Shown here: positions 8,307 to 16,827 of the stretch, one piece after another
Layout of the letters: every line of letters begins with the position of its first letter
Numbering within the stretch: the first letter of the stretch is position 1
Assembly (NCBI RefSeq): GCF_024582815.1
Contig: NZ_CP102099.1
Span: 3,658,001 to 3,722,000 of the forward strand
DNA: 64,000 nt
Origin: Acinetobacter colistiniresistens
GTDB taxonomy: Bacteria > Pseudomonadota > Gammaproteobacteria > Pseudomonadales > Moraxellaceae
Reading direction: 5' to 3'
Program-made: the position numbers and the translations under genes
Notes under the pieces: generated by a model
The model's database searches: none
What the model was told of the DNA's origin: nothing
Seen by the model: only the letters and a program-made list of their open reading frames with translations

Positions 8307-9330
8307 AAAAATTGTTTCTGAAAAGTCACAATTACTTGCTCAAGCAATGATGCTTGAGCAAGTTTCATTTTACAAAAACCAACTTAGCACTCAACTCTCC
8401 GCTGATTTCTTTCAGCAATTTATTCAACTGTTTCTTCAACATGCACCCAATATTCAACTCAAAGAAGTGGTTGAACTCGCGCAAATTCAGGCTGTGGTTA
8501 AACGCTATGCCTTTGAAATGCAACTTGGTGCAGGCCTATTAGAATTTATTGGGGAAATTGCTCAAAGACTGCATGTCTTTTCATTACAATCCTCGGCACA
8601 ATTACAAGATGTATTTTCCGACCACCAGTTTGAAATGTGGCTGTCCAAGTTTTTAGAGCTGGAAAACATCCGCCATTATTTAAATCAATTTTTAAAAGAA
8701 AGCCCTTCTATTCAGCAACTGTGCCAATACATTGCGACCACAACACTACAAAACAAATTACCAAAACTGTTTGCTCAATCAAATGAGGTACGTATTTCTG
8801 AAAGTAAATATGAATGGCAACATAAGCTCAAAAGCTTCTCACATCGCCAGCAGCAACGGATTGAACAAAAAATAGAAGAGAGCATTGGTCGCTTCATTCA
8901 AGAACAATTAGTCGATCTCAGCCTACTTTCTGATGATGATCTTGAGAGTCTGGTTCGCAATATCTGGGATGATAATAAAGCTCAGCCCCTATCCGAATAC
9001 ACCAAACAAGTGACGCCACTGGATGTAGAAGAATTCTTTGTTATGATTTATGAGTACTGGAAAGAATTACGCCAGTCCACTTTCATACAGGATTTAATCT
9101 TATACGGTGTTAAAGTGTTTTATGACTTCTATAAAGATGAAAGCCTGGCCGATGTGTTCGCGGCAATTGGCTTAGAAGAAGCCGACCTGCTCAATGAAGC
9201 CGTACGATTCTATCCAAAAGTTGTGAAAGCATTGGATGAGCACGGCGTATTAGAACCGATCATTACTTTGATCCTCAAACCGTTCTATGAAAGCCCACAA
9301 ACCCTAGCCGCCATCGAAAAGCATCTATAA
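8299..9330 (+). CDS. Conserved hypothetical protein coupled to nadE
   Basis: This 343-residue, mostly helical, acidic, cytoplasmic protein has no signal peptide or membrane span. The ATG at 8299 overlaps the nadE stop by eight bases, giving MTEKIVSEKSQLL. A longer frame from 8191 would run deep inside nadE and is rejected. No motif is recognised. Sequences such as QHKLKSFSHRQQQRIEQKIE suggest coiled helices. Tight coupling with nadE suggests co-expression, not necessarily a shared pathway. A strong terminator follows. Confidence 0.7.
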   Translation: MTEKIVSEKSQLLAQAMMLEQVSFYKNQLSTQLSADFFQQFIQLFLQHAPNIQLKEVVELAQIQAVVKRYAFEMQLGAGLLEFIGEIAQRLHVFSLQSSAQLQDVFSDHQFEMWLSKFLELENIRHYLNQFLKESPSIQQLCQYIATTTLQNKLPKLFAQSNEVRISESKYEWQHKLKSFSHRQQQRIEQKIEESIGRFIQEQLVDLSLLSDDDLESLVRNIWDDNKAQPLSEYTKQVTPLDVEEFFVMIYEYWKELRQSTFIQDLILYGVKVFYDFYKDESLADVFAAIGLEEADLLNEAVRFYPKVVKALDEHGVLEPIITLILKPFYESPQTLAAIEKHL

Positions 9331-9334
9331 AAAT

Positions 9335-9370
9335 AAAGCCTGTAAATGAATAACTCGTTTACAGGCTTTT
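9335..9370 (+). terminator. Terminator of the nadE operon
   Basis: The stem AAAGCCTGTAAA with TTTACAGGCTTTT lies 5 bases after the stop codon and ends in a T-run. Confidence 0.85.
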
Positions 9371-9418
9371 GCATGTCTGATGCATTATTTTTTTCGAGCA
9401 GAATCCAGATAAAAAGAA

Positions 9419-9440
9419 ACCACGCAGGAGCGTGGTTTTT
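9419..9440 (-). terminator. Terminator behind tRNA-Met copy 2
   Basis: The stem ACCACGC with GCGTGGT is flanked by A/T tracts directly downstream (leftward) of the tRNA. The same stem occurs at 9759-9778 next to the other tRNA copy. Confidence 0.65.
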
Positions 9441-9444
9441 AAAA

Positions 9445-9521
9445 TGGTGGCTATGACGAGACTTGAACTTGTGACCCCCGCATTATGAGTGCGGTGCTCT
9501 AACCAACTGAGCTACATAGCC
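9445..9521 (-). tRNA. tRNA-Met (anticodon CAU), copy 2
   Basis: This is a 77-nt cloverleaf read on the minus strand. The acceptor stem GGCTATG pairs with CATAGCC, followed by A and an encoded CCA. The anticodon loop is CTCATAA (CAU) and the T arm contains GTTCAAGTC. The paired first base pair (G1-C72) marks it as elongator rather than initiator Met. It is identical to the copy at 9786-9862. Confidence 0.93.
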
Positions 9522-9758
9522 GTAAACTGTGTGCGCATTATCTAGTGTTCCGCATAACGGGTCAAGTCTATCGCCTTGAAAATATAGAACATATGAACAG
9601 TTTTTAGGCTTTTAATCCTTAATTGATCAAATTTCAACACATCTTTACCTCAACCACGGGATTTAGTCATGATCGGGCTTTGATTTGAATAAAAATAACC
9701 AGAAAACTTCGCATCAAAAAGATTGTTTTGAAGATTATAAAAACTGCAGATAAAAAGA

Positions 9759-9778
9759 GACCACGCAGGAGCGTGGTC
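9759..9778 (-). terminator. Terminator behind tRNA-Met copy 1
   Basis: The stem GACCACGC with GCGTGGTC and flanking A-rich sequence matches the hairpin next to the other tRNA-Met copy. Confidence 0.6.
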
Positions 9779-9785
9779 TATAAAA

Positions 9786-9862
9786 TGGTGGCTATGACGA
9801 GACTTGAACTTGTGACCCCCGCATTATGAGTGCGGTGCTCTAACCAACTGAGCTACATAGCC
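9786..9862 (-). tRNA. tRNA-Met (anticodon CAU), copy 1
   Basis: This 77-nt tRNA is identical to the one at 9445-9521, with encoded CCA and CAU anticodon. About 340 bases separate the two starts, and each copy carries its own downstream hairpin, so the tRNA plus terminator was duplicated as a unit. Confidence 0.93.
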
Positions 9863-9927
9863 GAAAACTGTGGGCGCATTATCTTAACTTTCAATACACA
9901 CGTCAAGCACAATTTTAAAAAATTTGA

Positions 9928-10316
<389 letters not shown>

Positions 10317-10340
10317 GGCGCATCTTATCAAAGTTCGCCG

Positions 10341-10604
10341 TTAATTGCTCGTATTTTTTTGCGCAGTTAATTTTTTGTATTTCGCCATCAGATCATCATG
10401 CGATTCGACATGTTGAGGATCGAGCGGAATACAATCAACGGGGCAAAACAACTGACACTGTGGTTGATCATGATGACCAATGCATTCTGTACAGAGTGCA
10501 GGATCAATCTCATAAATCAGCTCACCCATATAGATGGCTTCATTGGGACATACAGGTTCACAGACATCACAGTTAATGCATTCATCTGTAATATATAAGG
10601 ACAC
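10341..10604 (-). CDS. YfhL-family 4Fe-4S ferredoxin
   Basis: This 87-residue electron carrier has two 4Fe-4S motifs: CINCDVCEPVCP (residues about 9-20) and CTECIGHHDQPQCQLFCPVDC, where the second set has the insertion typical of the YfhL/Alvin-type ferredoxins. The GTG at 10604 is chosen because AAGG precedes it and it begins one base after the coaD stop; the longer frame into coaD is rejected. Coupling to coaD implies co-transcription. The natural redox partner is unknown. Confidence 0.88.
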   Translation of the reverse strand: MSLYITDECINCDVCEPVCPNEAIYMGELIYEIDPALCTECIGHHDQPQCQLFCPVDCIPLDPQHVESHDDLMAKYKKLTAQKNTSN

Positions 10605-10605
10605 G

Positions 10606-11133
<528 letters not shown>

Positions 11134-11226
11134 TTAACAAATGCTGGCTCTAAATGCGAAATTCCTAAACATTGGAAAAAGGTTGCGTTTTACGGCACAA
11201 TAGAGCCAATTGTGGAAGTTTAAATT

Positions 11227-11703
11227 ATGGCGCAAGCAACAGTAGTGAAGAAACATAATGGTGGCACGATTGCTCAAAATAAAAGAGCGCGCCACGATTA
11301 CTTTATCGAAGAAAAATTTGAAGCAGGCATGTCCCTACAAGGTTGGGAAGTAAAATCTCTGCGCGCTGGGCGTATGAGCTTAACTGAAAGCTATGTCATT
11401 TTTAAAAATGGTGAAGCTTTTTTATTTGGCTCACAAATTCAGCCCTTGTTATCTGCCTCAACCCATGTGGTTCCAGAAGCAACGCGTACGCGTAAATTGC
11501 TACTCTCTCGTCGTGAGTTGGAAAAGCTTTTGGGTGCAGTCAATCAAAAAGGTTATTCATGCGTGCCTTTGGCATGTTATTGGAAAGGCCATTTGGTCAA
11601 ACTCGAAATTGCCTTAGTGAAAGGTAAGCAATTACATGACAAGCGTGCCACTGAAAAAGACCGTGACTGGCAACGTGATAAATCTCGTCTGCTGCATAAG
11701 TAA
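11227..11703 (+). CDS. smpB: SsrA-binding protein SmpB
   Basis: SmpB binds tmRNA and delivers it to stalled ribosomes for trans-translation. The 158-residue protein has the conserved opening [17 protein letters not shown], the [13 protein letters not shown] motif, and the basic C-terminal tail ([20 protein letters not shown]) that acts in the decoding centre. tmRNA itself is not in this window. A perfect terminator follows two bases after the stop. Confidence 0.95.
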   Translation: MAQATVVKKHNGGTIAQNKRARHDYFIEEKFEAGMSLQGWEVKSLRAGRMSLTESYVIFKNGEAFLFGSQIQPLLSASTHVVPEATRTRKLLLSRRELEKLLGAVNQKGYSCVPLACYWKGHLVKLEIALVKGKQLHDKRATEKDRDWQRDKSRLLHK

Positions 11704-11704
11704 T

Positions 11705-11731
11705 AAAAAAACCTCCAATTGGAGGTTTTTT
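11705..11731. terminator. Terminator after smpB
   Basis: AAAAAACCTCCAATT pairs with AATTGGAGGTTTTTT as a perfect stem-loop with a T-run. Confidence 0.85.
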
Positions 11732-11844
11732 ATAAACCATTATTTTTAAAAATAAAATAATTTTCTGTATAATATATGGATGTAATAGACCCATTACTAA
11801 TCCATTTAACAGCAATAATAAAAAGTATTATCTAAGCTATCTAC

Positions 11845-12092
11845 CTACCAATTAAATTTCTCATACAATGTTTCAACTTTCAAGTCATTTATAAAAACCT
11901 CAACTTCAGATTTAGGCGGAAGATATAAAATTACGCCATCATCAACATAAACAAACTCAAAAACATTATCTAACAGCTTATTAGAAAAATTTATTTTGAT
12001 TACATCATCTTTCTTCAAAAAAATGTATCTGTTGATGGCTCAAAATAAATTTTAACTTCCTTAGCAGAGTCATTAATAAAACTAAATAGCAT
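11845..12092 (-). pseudogene. Frameshifted immunity-like gene
   Basis: On the minus strand an ATG at 12092 opens MLFSFINDSAKEVKIYFEPS, then hits a stop near 12017 beside an A/T homopolymer (TTTTTTT). Shifting frame restores KKDDVIKINFSNKL through to TLYEKFNW and a stop at 11845, about 82 residues in all. The start codon overlaps the stop of an upstream fragment as TAATG, an arrangement common in toxin-immunity pairs. The small acidic, beta-rich sequence fits an immunity protein. The frameshift could also be a sequencing error in the homopolymer. Confidence 0.55.
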
Positions 12093-12212
12093 TACCATTT
12101 CTCCAAAATCATTTTCATTAATTCAGCTCGAACTGCTAGTGTTCTTGTAGGATTATTCTTATCTTGTCTAAGCTCTTCGTATTTCCACAGTAATCATAAA
12201 ATGATGTTTAAT
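12090..12212 (-). pseudogene. Remnant of a toxin C-terminal domain
   Basis: A minus-strand frame encodes LWKYEELRQDKNNPTRTLAV and continues RAELMKMILEKW, then stops at TAA overlapping the next ATG. Another frame just upstream encodes IKHHFMITVE, so at least one further frameshift separates the two parts. The HH and the terminal helices recall nuclease-type tips of polymorphic toxins, but no full domain is left. No start or upstream toxin body is present, so this is a decayed fragment. Confidence 0.45.
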
Positions 12213-12229
12213 TTTGAGTAGTCATTTAT

Positions 12230-12306
12230 CTATATTTCAGGAAAATTTTGATCTTGCGATAAATCTTCATACCACCATTTTGTTGAATCAGAGTTTTTTT
12301 CATATG
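12230..12306 (-). pseudogene. Short C-terminal protein fragment
   Basis: A 25-codon minus-strand frame, without a start and preceded by a stop, ends KWWYEDLSQDQNFPEI. It looks like the tail of a lost protein, plausibly another immunity gene given its neighbours. The evidence is weak. Confidence 0.25.
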
Positions 12307-12326
12307 AAAATTATAATTAAGAATAC

Positions 12327-12671
12327 CTACAAGAAGTAAAAAGATTGATTTTGTTCAGTTTTTGGTAACTTTAAAAACTTATGTAACCCAACTTTTAAAG
12401 CTGATGTACTCATAAGACCAGTTTGCTCTATACTTTTCAATATTTGAACAGGTGTGTGTCCAATTTTTAAACCCGAGAATAATCTTGCAGGCTCAAGAAA
12501 GTTTTTTATTGAACTCGCAGACATTCCTGATTGCTGTATATAGTAAATTAAAGTCTCTAGCATCAGAATTATTTGTTCATCATCTAAGTTATTAAACCAT
12601 TCCAATGAATCATTTAATGGTATAATTCCTTGTGCAACCTTATTCAAATAAATAGCGATTTCATTCTTCAT
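12327..12671 (-). CDS. DUF5958-like small protein, possible orphan immunity protein
   Basis: This 114-residue soluble protein is mostly helical. The N-terminal segment IYLNKVAQGIIPLNDSLEWF resembles the DUF5958 family, which I recall but cannot confirm here. GGGAG lies about 10 bases before the ATG. It sits upstream of the decayed toxin and immunity fragments on the same strand and its composition is AT-rich compared with the housekeeping neighbours. An orphan immunity role is inferred from context only. Confidence 0.5.
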   Translation of the reverse strand: MKNEIAIYLNKVAQGIIPLNDSLEWFNNLDDEQIILMLETLIYYIQQSGMSASSIKNFLEPARLFSGLKIGHTPVQILKSIEQTGLMSTSALKVGLHKFLKLPKTEQNQSFYFL

Positions 12672-12786
12672 TTACTTATACTCCCTCGGAGTAAAAATTA
12701 TATGTGGCTATACTTTATTTAATTATATTAACTACATTTTTTTAATTTTTAATACTGACCATCAACGAATATTTTCCAACCAAGCT

Positions 12787-12906
12787 CTACCCTCTACAAT
12801 GCGGATTAGCATCAACTACTTCATTCTTCCCTTCAATTGTGTACTTCCCATAACCAGTATAAGTGGGCTCTTTTGAAGGCTCCAATATGAAGAGACCTTT
12901 AGACAT
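12787..12906 (-). other. Short orphan reading frame (39 codons)
   Basis: A minus-strand frame reads MSKGLFILEPSKEPTYTGYG, continues KYTIEGKNEVVD and ends PHCRG. There is no clear ribosome site. It may be a leftover of a larger accessory protein like the neighbouring fragments. The remainder of 12672-12969 shows no gene. Confidence 0.25.
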
Positions 12907-12969
12907 GGCGGGGAACTATTACGAGCAAAAAAACAGGCAATAGTTCAATTATGATTGTCTTACTAAAAA

Positions 12970-13542
12970 TCAAGCCACAACGTGTTTTAATCGCAATTCA
13001 GCCAAATATTTCCCAAACTTGCGCGCAGTTTCCAAATCTCCTTCAGGTGGAGTGACTTCTACACTGGCATTGTCAGACTGGGTCATCAATCCTAAAAAGC
13101 TCGACATACGGTTAATATCCGAAGGACTTCTGCCTGTTGGCATAAACGGTAAGCCTGCCCATAACATGCCGTGCTGCATCGCAAATAAATTAATCTGTTG
13201 TAATACTGCCAGCTTATCACCGCTGAGACCACCGCCATTGGTGAAACCCGCTGCCAACTTACCTTGCCAGCTCCGCGCCAACCAGCGTTTAGACGAGTCT
13301 TCCATAAACTGTTTTAAAGCTGAGGTTAAACTTCCCATATAGGTCGGACAACCCATTACAATCACATCAGCCTGATCGAGCAAATCCCATTGTGGCGCAG
13401 CCACAGACAGTAGATGCACTTCGGCACCCGCCTGCTCTGCACCCTGAGCAATGTATTGCGCAACTTTGGCGGTATGTCCATAAGGACTATGATAAACCAC
13501 ACAAACTTTAATTTGGGAACTTACTTGCTCAATCACAGACAT
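12970..13542 (-). CDS. Flavodoxin-like NAD(P)H-dependent FMN reductase
   Basis: This protein of about 190 residues has a flavodoxin fold: VCVVYHSPYGHTAKVAQYIA is the phosphate-binding loop for FMN, VIVMGCPTYMGSLTSALKQF is the second flavin contact, and FTNGGGLSGDK is a third. It belongs to the WrbA/NADPH-dependent FMN reductase-like group and probably reduces quinones or flavin in the cytoplasm. The ATG at 13542 is used; the frame extends to a TTG at 13560 but neither has a good ribosome site. Physiological substrate is unknown. Confidence 0.75.
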   Translation of the reverse strand: MSVIEQVSSQIKVCVVYHSPYGHTAKVAQYIAQGAEQAGAEVHLLSVAAPQWDLLDQADVIVMGCPTYMGSLTSALKQFMEDSSKRWLARSWQGKLAAGFTNGGGLSGDKLAVLQQINLFAMQHGMLWAGLPFMPTGRSPSDINRMSSFLGLMTQSDNASVEVTPPEGDLETARKFGKYLAELRLKHVVA

Positions 13543-13624
13543 GGAGAATTTGAAAACCAATGAATTGGATCAAGTTTAACATTTTTAAATACCACAAGGC
13601 GAATCAAGCACGCCAAGCGTGCTT

Positions 13625-14365
13625 TTATTGCATAAACACCAAACTTGCCATCCGTCCCGTTTTGGCATCACGGCGATAAGAGAAATAATCTTGGTTCTGT
13701 TGATACGAACATTGATCGCCACCTAAAACAGTCTCGACACCTAGACGATTGAGAATAAAACGAGCGATTGCATATAAATCGGCTTGGTATTTACCTTCCA
13801 CTTGACCTGTAATAAATGCCGAAGCTAATTCAGGATATTTGTCACAGAAAGCTGCTTTCACTTCGGCACCGACTTCAAAGCAGGGTTGGCTAATGGCCGC
13901 ACCTAACCATGCCCAAGTGGGCTGAGATTGCATTTCAGCCACGGTATTTTCAATAATCCCATTGGCCAAGCCACGCCAACCAGCATGTAGGTTGGCAACT
14001 TCCGTCCCTTCGGCATTGCCCAACACCACAGGCAAGCAATCAGCCGTCATCATCATTAAGGCATGGCCTGTTTTTTGGGTGACCAGACCATCGCCTTCAA
14101 GGGCAATAAATGGAATCTGCTCATTGACGGTATGGCAAATGGTGCTATGCGTTTGCGTCATCCATGTGATTTTATCTACGCCGAATGCTGATAACTCATT
14201 CAGCAATAACATGCGATGTTGCTGAACACGTTGCGCATCATCATTGACATGCAAAGCCAAATTAAATCCTGATAGATTCTGATTCGATGTTGTAATGCTC
14301 TGAGGATGTTCAATCCGCGTTTGTGCTACATAGACCCCTTTCGGCAGACCTTGTACAAATTCCAT
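13625..14365 (-). CDS. pgeF: Peptidoglycan editing factor / YfiH-type laccase-domain protein
   Basis: This 246-residue protein is of the YfiH/LACC1 family, called purine nucleoside phosphorylase-like or polyphenol oxidase, and PgeF in E. coli where it prevents serine incorporation into peptidoglycan. Conserved zinc-site motifs are MTADCLPVVLG, ANLHAGWRGL and the late DQCSYQQNQDYFSYRRD. The ATG at 14365 follows AGGAGATAGTT, a strong ribosome site; a TTG further upstream is rejected. It lies downstream of rluD in the same direction, as in many gammaproteobacteria. Confidence 0.88.
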   Translation of the reverse strand: MEFVQGLPKGVYVAQTRIEHPQSITTSNQNLSGFNLALHVNDDAQRVQQHRMLLLNELSAFGVDKITWMTQTHSTICHTVNEQIPFIALEGDGLVTQKTGHALMMMTADCLPVVLGNAEGTEVANLHAGWRGLANGIIENTVAEMQSQPTWAWLGAAISQPCFEVGAEVKAAFCDKYPELASAFITGQVEGKYQADLYAIARFILNRLGVETVLGGDQCSYQQNQDYFSYRRDAKTGRMASLVFMQ

Positions 14366-14395
14366 AACTATCTCCTGAGCTATATTTTCTACCGT

Positions 14396-14505
14396 CAACC
14401 TCTCCCTAACCCTTTTCTCAAAGGAGAGGGAATTTAAGGCACTCTAAGACATTGAGTTCACGAAAGTCTGCCTCCTTTAAAGAAGGAGATTTAGAGGGAA
14501 GTAGT
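14396..14505. repeat. Intergenic hairpin DNA between rluD and pgeF
   Basis: Two imperfect hairpins lie here: CCTCTCCCTAACCC with AAAGGAGAGGG, and CTCCTTT with AAGAAGGAG. The sequence resembles dispersed intergenic repeats; no gene is present. Confidence 0.4.
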
Positions 14506-14512
14506 GCTTTAC

Positions 14513-15598
14513 TTAATAGGCTTCATTTTCACTGCGCAATACTTCAACCAATTGGGTGAAGTCTTCTGGCCACGGCGCTTCAAACATCATTTCTTCACCT
14601 GTACGTGGATGAACCAGCCCCAACTTCGCGGCATGCAGCGCCTGACGCTTAAAGCTACGCAACATATCCGTTAATTTTTCTGAAGCACCTGCTGGGAAAC
14701 GGACACGGTTGACATATACAGGATCACCCACCAAACCATGACCTAGATAACTAAAATGCACACGGATCTGATGAGTACGGCCTGTTTCCAGCTGTGCCTG
14801 AACACGGGTAAAGTCACGGAAGCGTTCTTTTACATTGTAATGTGTTACTGCATCACGTCCGCCCGGTAAAATCGCCATTTTGATACGATCCACAGGATGA
14901 CGTTTGATCGGTTCATCAATGGTGCCACCTGCAATGATGTTGCCATAGGCAATCAAATCATAAACACGGTAAACCGTTTTCTTAGCCAATTGCTTGCTGA
15001 GTGAGAATTGTGCTTCAAGATTTTTTGCAACCACCAGTAAACCACTGGTGTCTTTATCGATACGGTGAACCAAGCCAGCACGAGACAGCTCGGCCAGTTT
15101 AGGTGCATGATAAAGCAAGGCATTCACTAAAGTTCCTGTTGGATTCCCCGCACCAGGATGAACCACCATGCCTACTTCTTTATTGATGACAATAATATCG
15201 TCATCTTCATAAACAATATTCAATGGAATATTTTCAGGCTGGCTTGAGGTTTGTGCTTCAAGTTCAACATCGAGTGTTAATAATTCATTTCCTTCACAGC
15301 GGTACTTGGGCTTAACGATGTTACCATTTACCAATAGATGGCCATCTTTCATCCATTGCTTGAGTTTTTCACGAGAAAACTCGCTCCAAACCAATGCGGC
15401 AACCTGATCAATACGTTGGCCTAAATAGTTTTCATCAAGTTGAATTTGCAACGATAAACGTGTTGCAGTTGAATCGGAATTATGATTATCTGCATCGACA
15501 GAATCTTCGAGTAAGAAATCTGTTTCAGAGAAGTTTGAATTGGAAGATTGTGCTGAAGTCATTTGATGATCGGTACAAAAATGGTTTAATAGCACCAT
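14513..15598 (-). CDS. rluD: 23S rRNA pseudouridine(1911/1915/1917) synthase RluD
   Basis: RluD converts uridines 1911, 1915 and 1917 of helix 69 in 23S rRNA to pseudouridine. The protein has an S4 RNA-binding domain (about residues 58-105, with SREKLKQWMKDGHLLVNG) and the RluA-family catalytic motif HRIDKDTSGL with Asp181. The HPGAGNPTGTLVNALLYH segment is typical of RluD. The first about 45 residues form a Ser/Asp-rich extension. An internal ATG at 15562 (MTSAQSS) is an alternative start. It is divergent from bamD and upstream of pgeF. Confidence 0.92.
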   Translation of the reverse strand: MVLLNHFCTDHQMTSAQSSNSNFSETDFLLEDSVDADNHNSDSTATRLSLQIQLDENYLGQRIDQVAALVWSEFSREKLKQWMKDGHLLVNGNIVKPKYRCEGNELLTLDVELEAQTSSQPENIPLNIVYEDDDIIVINKEVGMVVHPGAGNPTGTLVNALLYHAPKLAELSRAGLVHRIDKDTSGLLVVAKNLEAQFSLSKQLAKKTVYRVYDLIAYGNIIAGGTIDEPIKRHPVDRIKMAILPGGRDAVTHYNVKERFRDFTRVQAQLETGRTHQIRVHFSYLGHGLVGDPVYVNRVRFPAGASEKLTDMLRSFKRQALHAAKLGLVHPRTGEEMMFEAPWPEDFTQLVEVLRSENEAY

Positions 15599-15633
15599 TG
15601 TAGCTCATTGCCCAGAATAACAGAGGAGTTTTT

Positions 15634-16728
15634 ATGTCGCTACCACGTTATAAAATTACGGTGCTTGCACTATCTTTAGGTGTAGCGTCTGCATTTGTGG
15701 GCTGTAGCAGCAATCCAAGTAAGAAAGAAGTGGTTGATAAAGGACCACAATCAAGTGAACAAGTTTATTATGACAAAGCCTTAAAATCGCTTGAACGTAA
15801 TCAATATACCGATGCGGTTAAATCACTTGAAGCTTTAGATACGTATTATCCTACTGGACAATATACACAACAAGCTCAACTTGAGCTTCTCTACGCGAAA
15901 TTCAAGCAAAAAGATTATGAAGGTACGATTGCACTGGCTGATCGCTTCATTCGTTTAAATCCGCAGCACCCAAATGTTGATTATGCCTACTATGTTCGTG
16001 GCGTAGCCAATATGGAACTGAACTATGACAGCTTGATTCGTTATACCTCATTGCAACAATCTCATCGTGATGTGAGCTATGTCAAACTGGCTTACCAAAA
16101 CTTTGTAGACTTAATTCGCCGTTTCCCAAGCAGTCAATATTCAGTCGATGCGGCACAGCGCATGAAATTTATTGGTCAGGAACTTGCTGAAAGTGAAATG
16201 AATGCTGCACGTTTCAATATCGAGCGTAAAGCGTGGTTGGCTGCGGCGGAACGTGCGCAATGGGTAATTGAACACTATCCGCAAACACCACAAACGCCAG
16301 AAGCTTTAGCAACCTTGGCTTATAGCTATCAAAAATTGGGCGATCAAGCGACCTCTCAACAATATATTGAGATTTTAAAACTTAATTATCCAAACTTGGT
16401 CAAATCCAATGGTGAAGTGAATTTACGTGCAGCACGTAAAGAAGGTAGCTGGGTCAATCGTGCAACTTTAGGTTTGCTGGGTCGCGAATCAAAAACGGTA
16501 CAAACCAAAGCGGAAACAGCAAGCACTGCTGAACAGCGCAGTTTAACCAACCGCTTAAGCTTTGGTTTACTGGACAAACCAGAAACAGAGCAAGTTGCAC
16601 CCGTTGCTGTACCAGAAACCTCTGCTCCAGCCAATGCCAACAAACCAAGCTGGAAAAACCGTTTAAGTTTTGGCCTGTTAGATAAACCTGAAGCAAATAA
16701 CTCATCGGAGAATGATGCTGCAAACTAA
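15634..16728 (+). CDS. bamD: Outer membrane assembly lipoprotein BamD
   Basis: BamD is the essential TPR lipoprotein of the BAM complex that folds outer membrane proteins. The lipobox ends at Cys24 (SAFVGC). TPR-like repeats fill residues about 40-250, including YDKALKSLERNQYTDAVKSL and the conserved LIRRFPSSQY. At 364 residues it is over 100 longer than E. coli BamD. The extra tail contains three spaced copies of a short motif: RATLGLLGRESK (about residue 276), NRLSFGLLDKPE (about 306) and NRLSFGLLDKPE (about 342). GAGG lies before the ATG. It is divergent from rluD. Confidence 0.92.
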   Translation: MSLPRYKITVLALSLGVASAFVGCSSNPSKKEVVDKGPQSSEQVYYDKALKSLERNQYTDAVKSLEALDTYYPTGQYTQQAQLELLYAKFKQKDYEGTIALADRFIRLNPQHPNVDYAYYVRGVANMELNYDSLIRYTSLQQSHRDVSYVKLAYQNFVDLIRRFPSSQYSVDAAQRMKFIGQELAESEMNAARFNIERKAWLAAAERAQWVIEHYPQTPQTPEALATLAYSYQKLGDQATSQQYIEILKLNYPNLVKSNGEVNLRAARKEGSWVNRATLGLLGRESKTVQTKAETASTAEQRSLTNRLSFGLLDKPETEQVAPVAVPETSAPANANKPSWKNRLSFGLLDKPEANNSSENDAAN

Positions 16729-16750
16729 TTTGCAATCATCTGATACATCA

Positions 16751-16779
16751 AACAGGCAAGTCTTTCTTGCCTGTTTTTT
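16751..16779 (+). terminator. Terminator after bamD
   Basis: AACAGGCAAG pairs with CTTGCCTGTT, followed by a T-run. Confidence 0.85.
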
Positions 16780-16827
16780 ATTTTATGCAACAATGTGCTA
16801 CTCCCCGTCTTAAATGGTTAAATACAT

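Noticed and set aside
11262..11275. TGGCACGATTGC inside smpB as a sigma-54 promoter
   Set aside because: GG-GC spacing is 9 rather than 12 bases, and it is within coding sequence.
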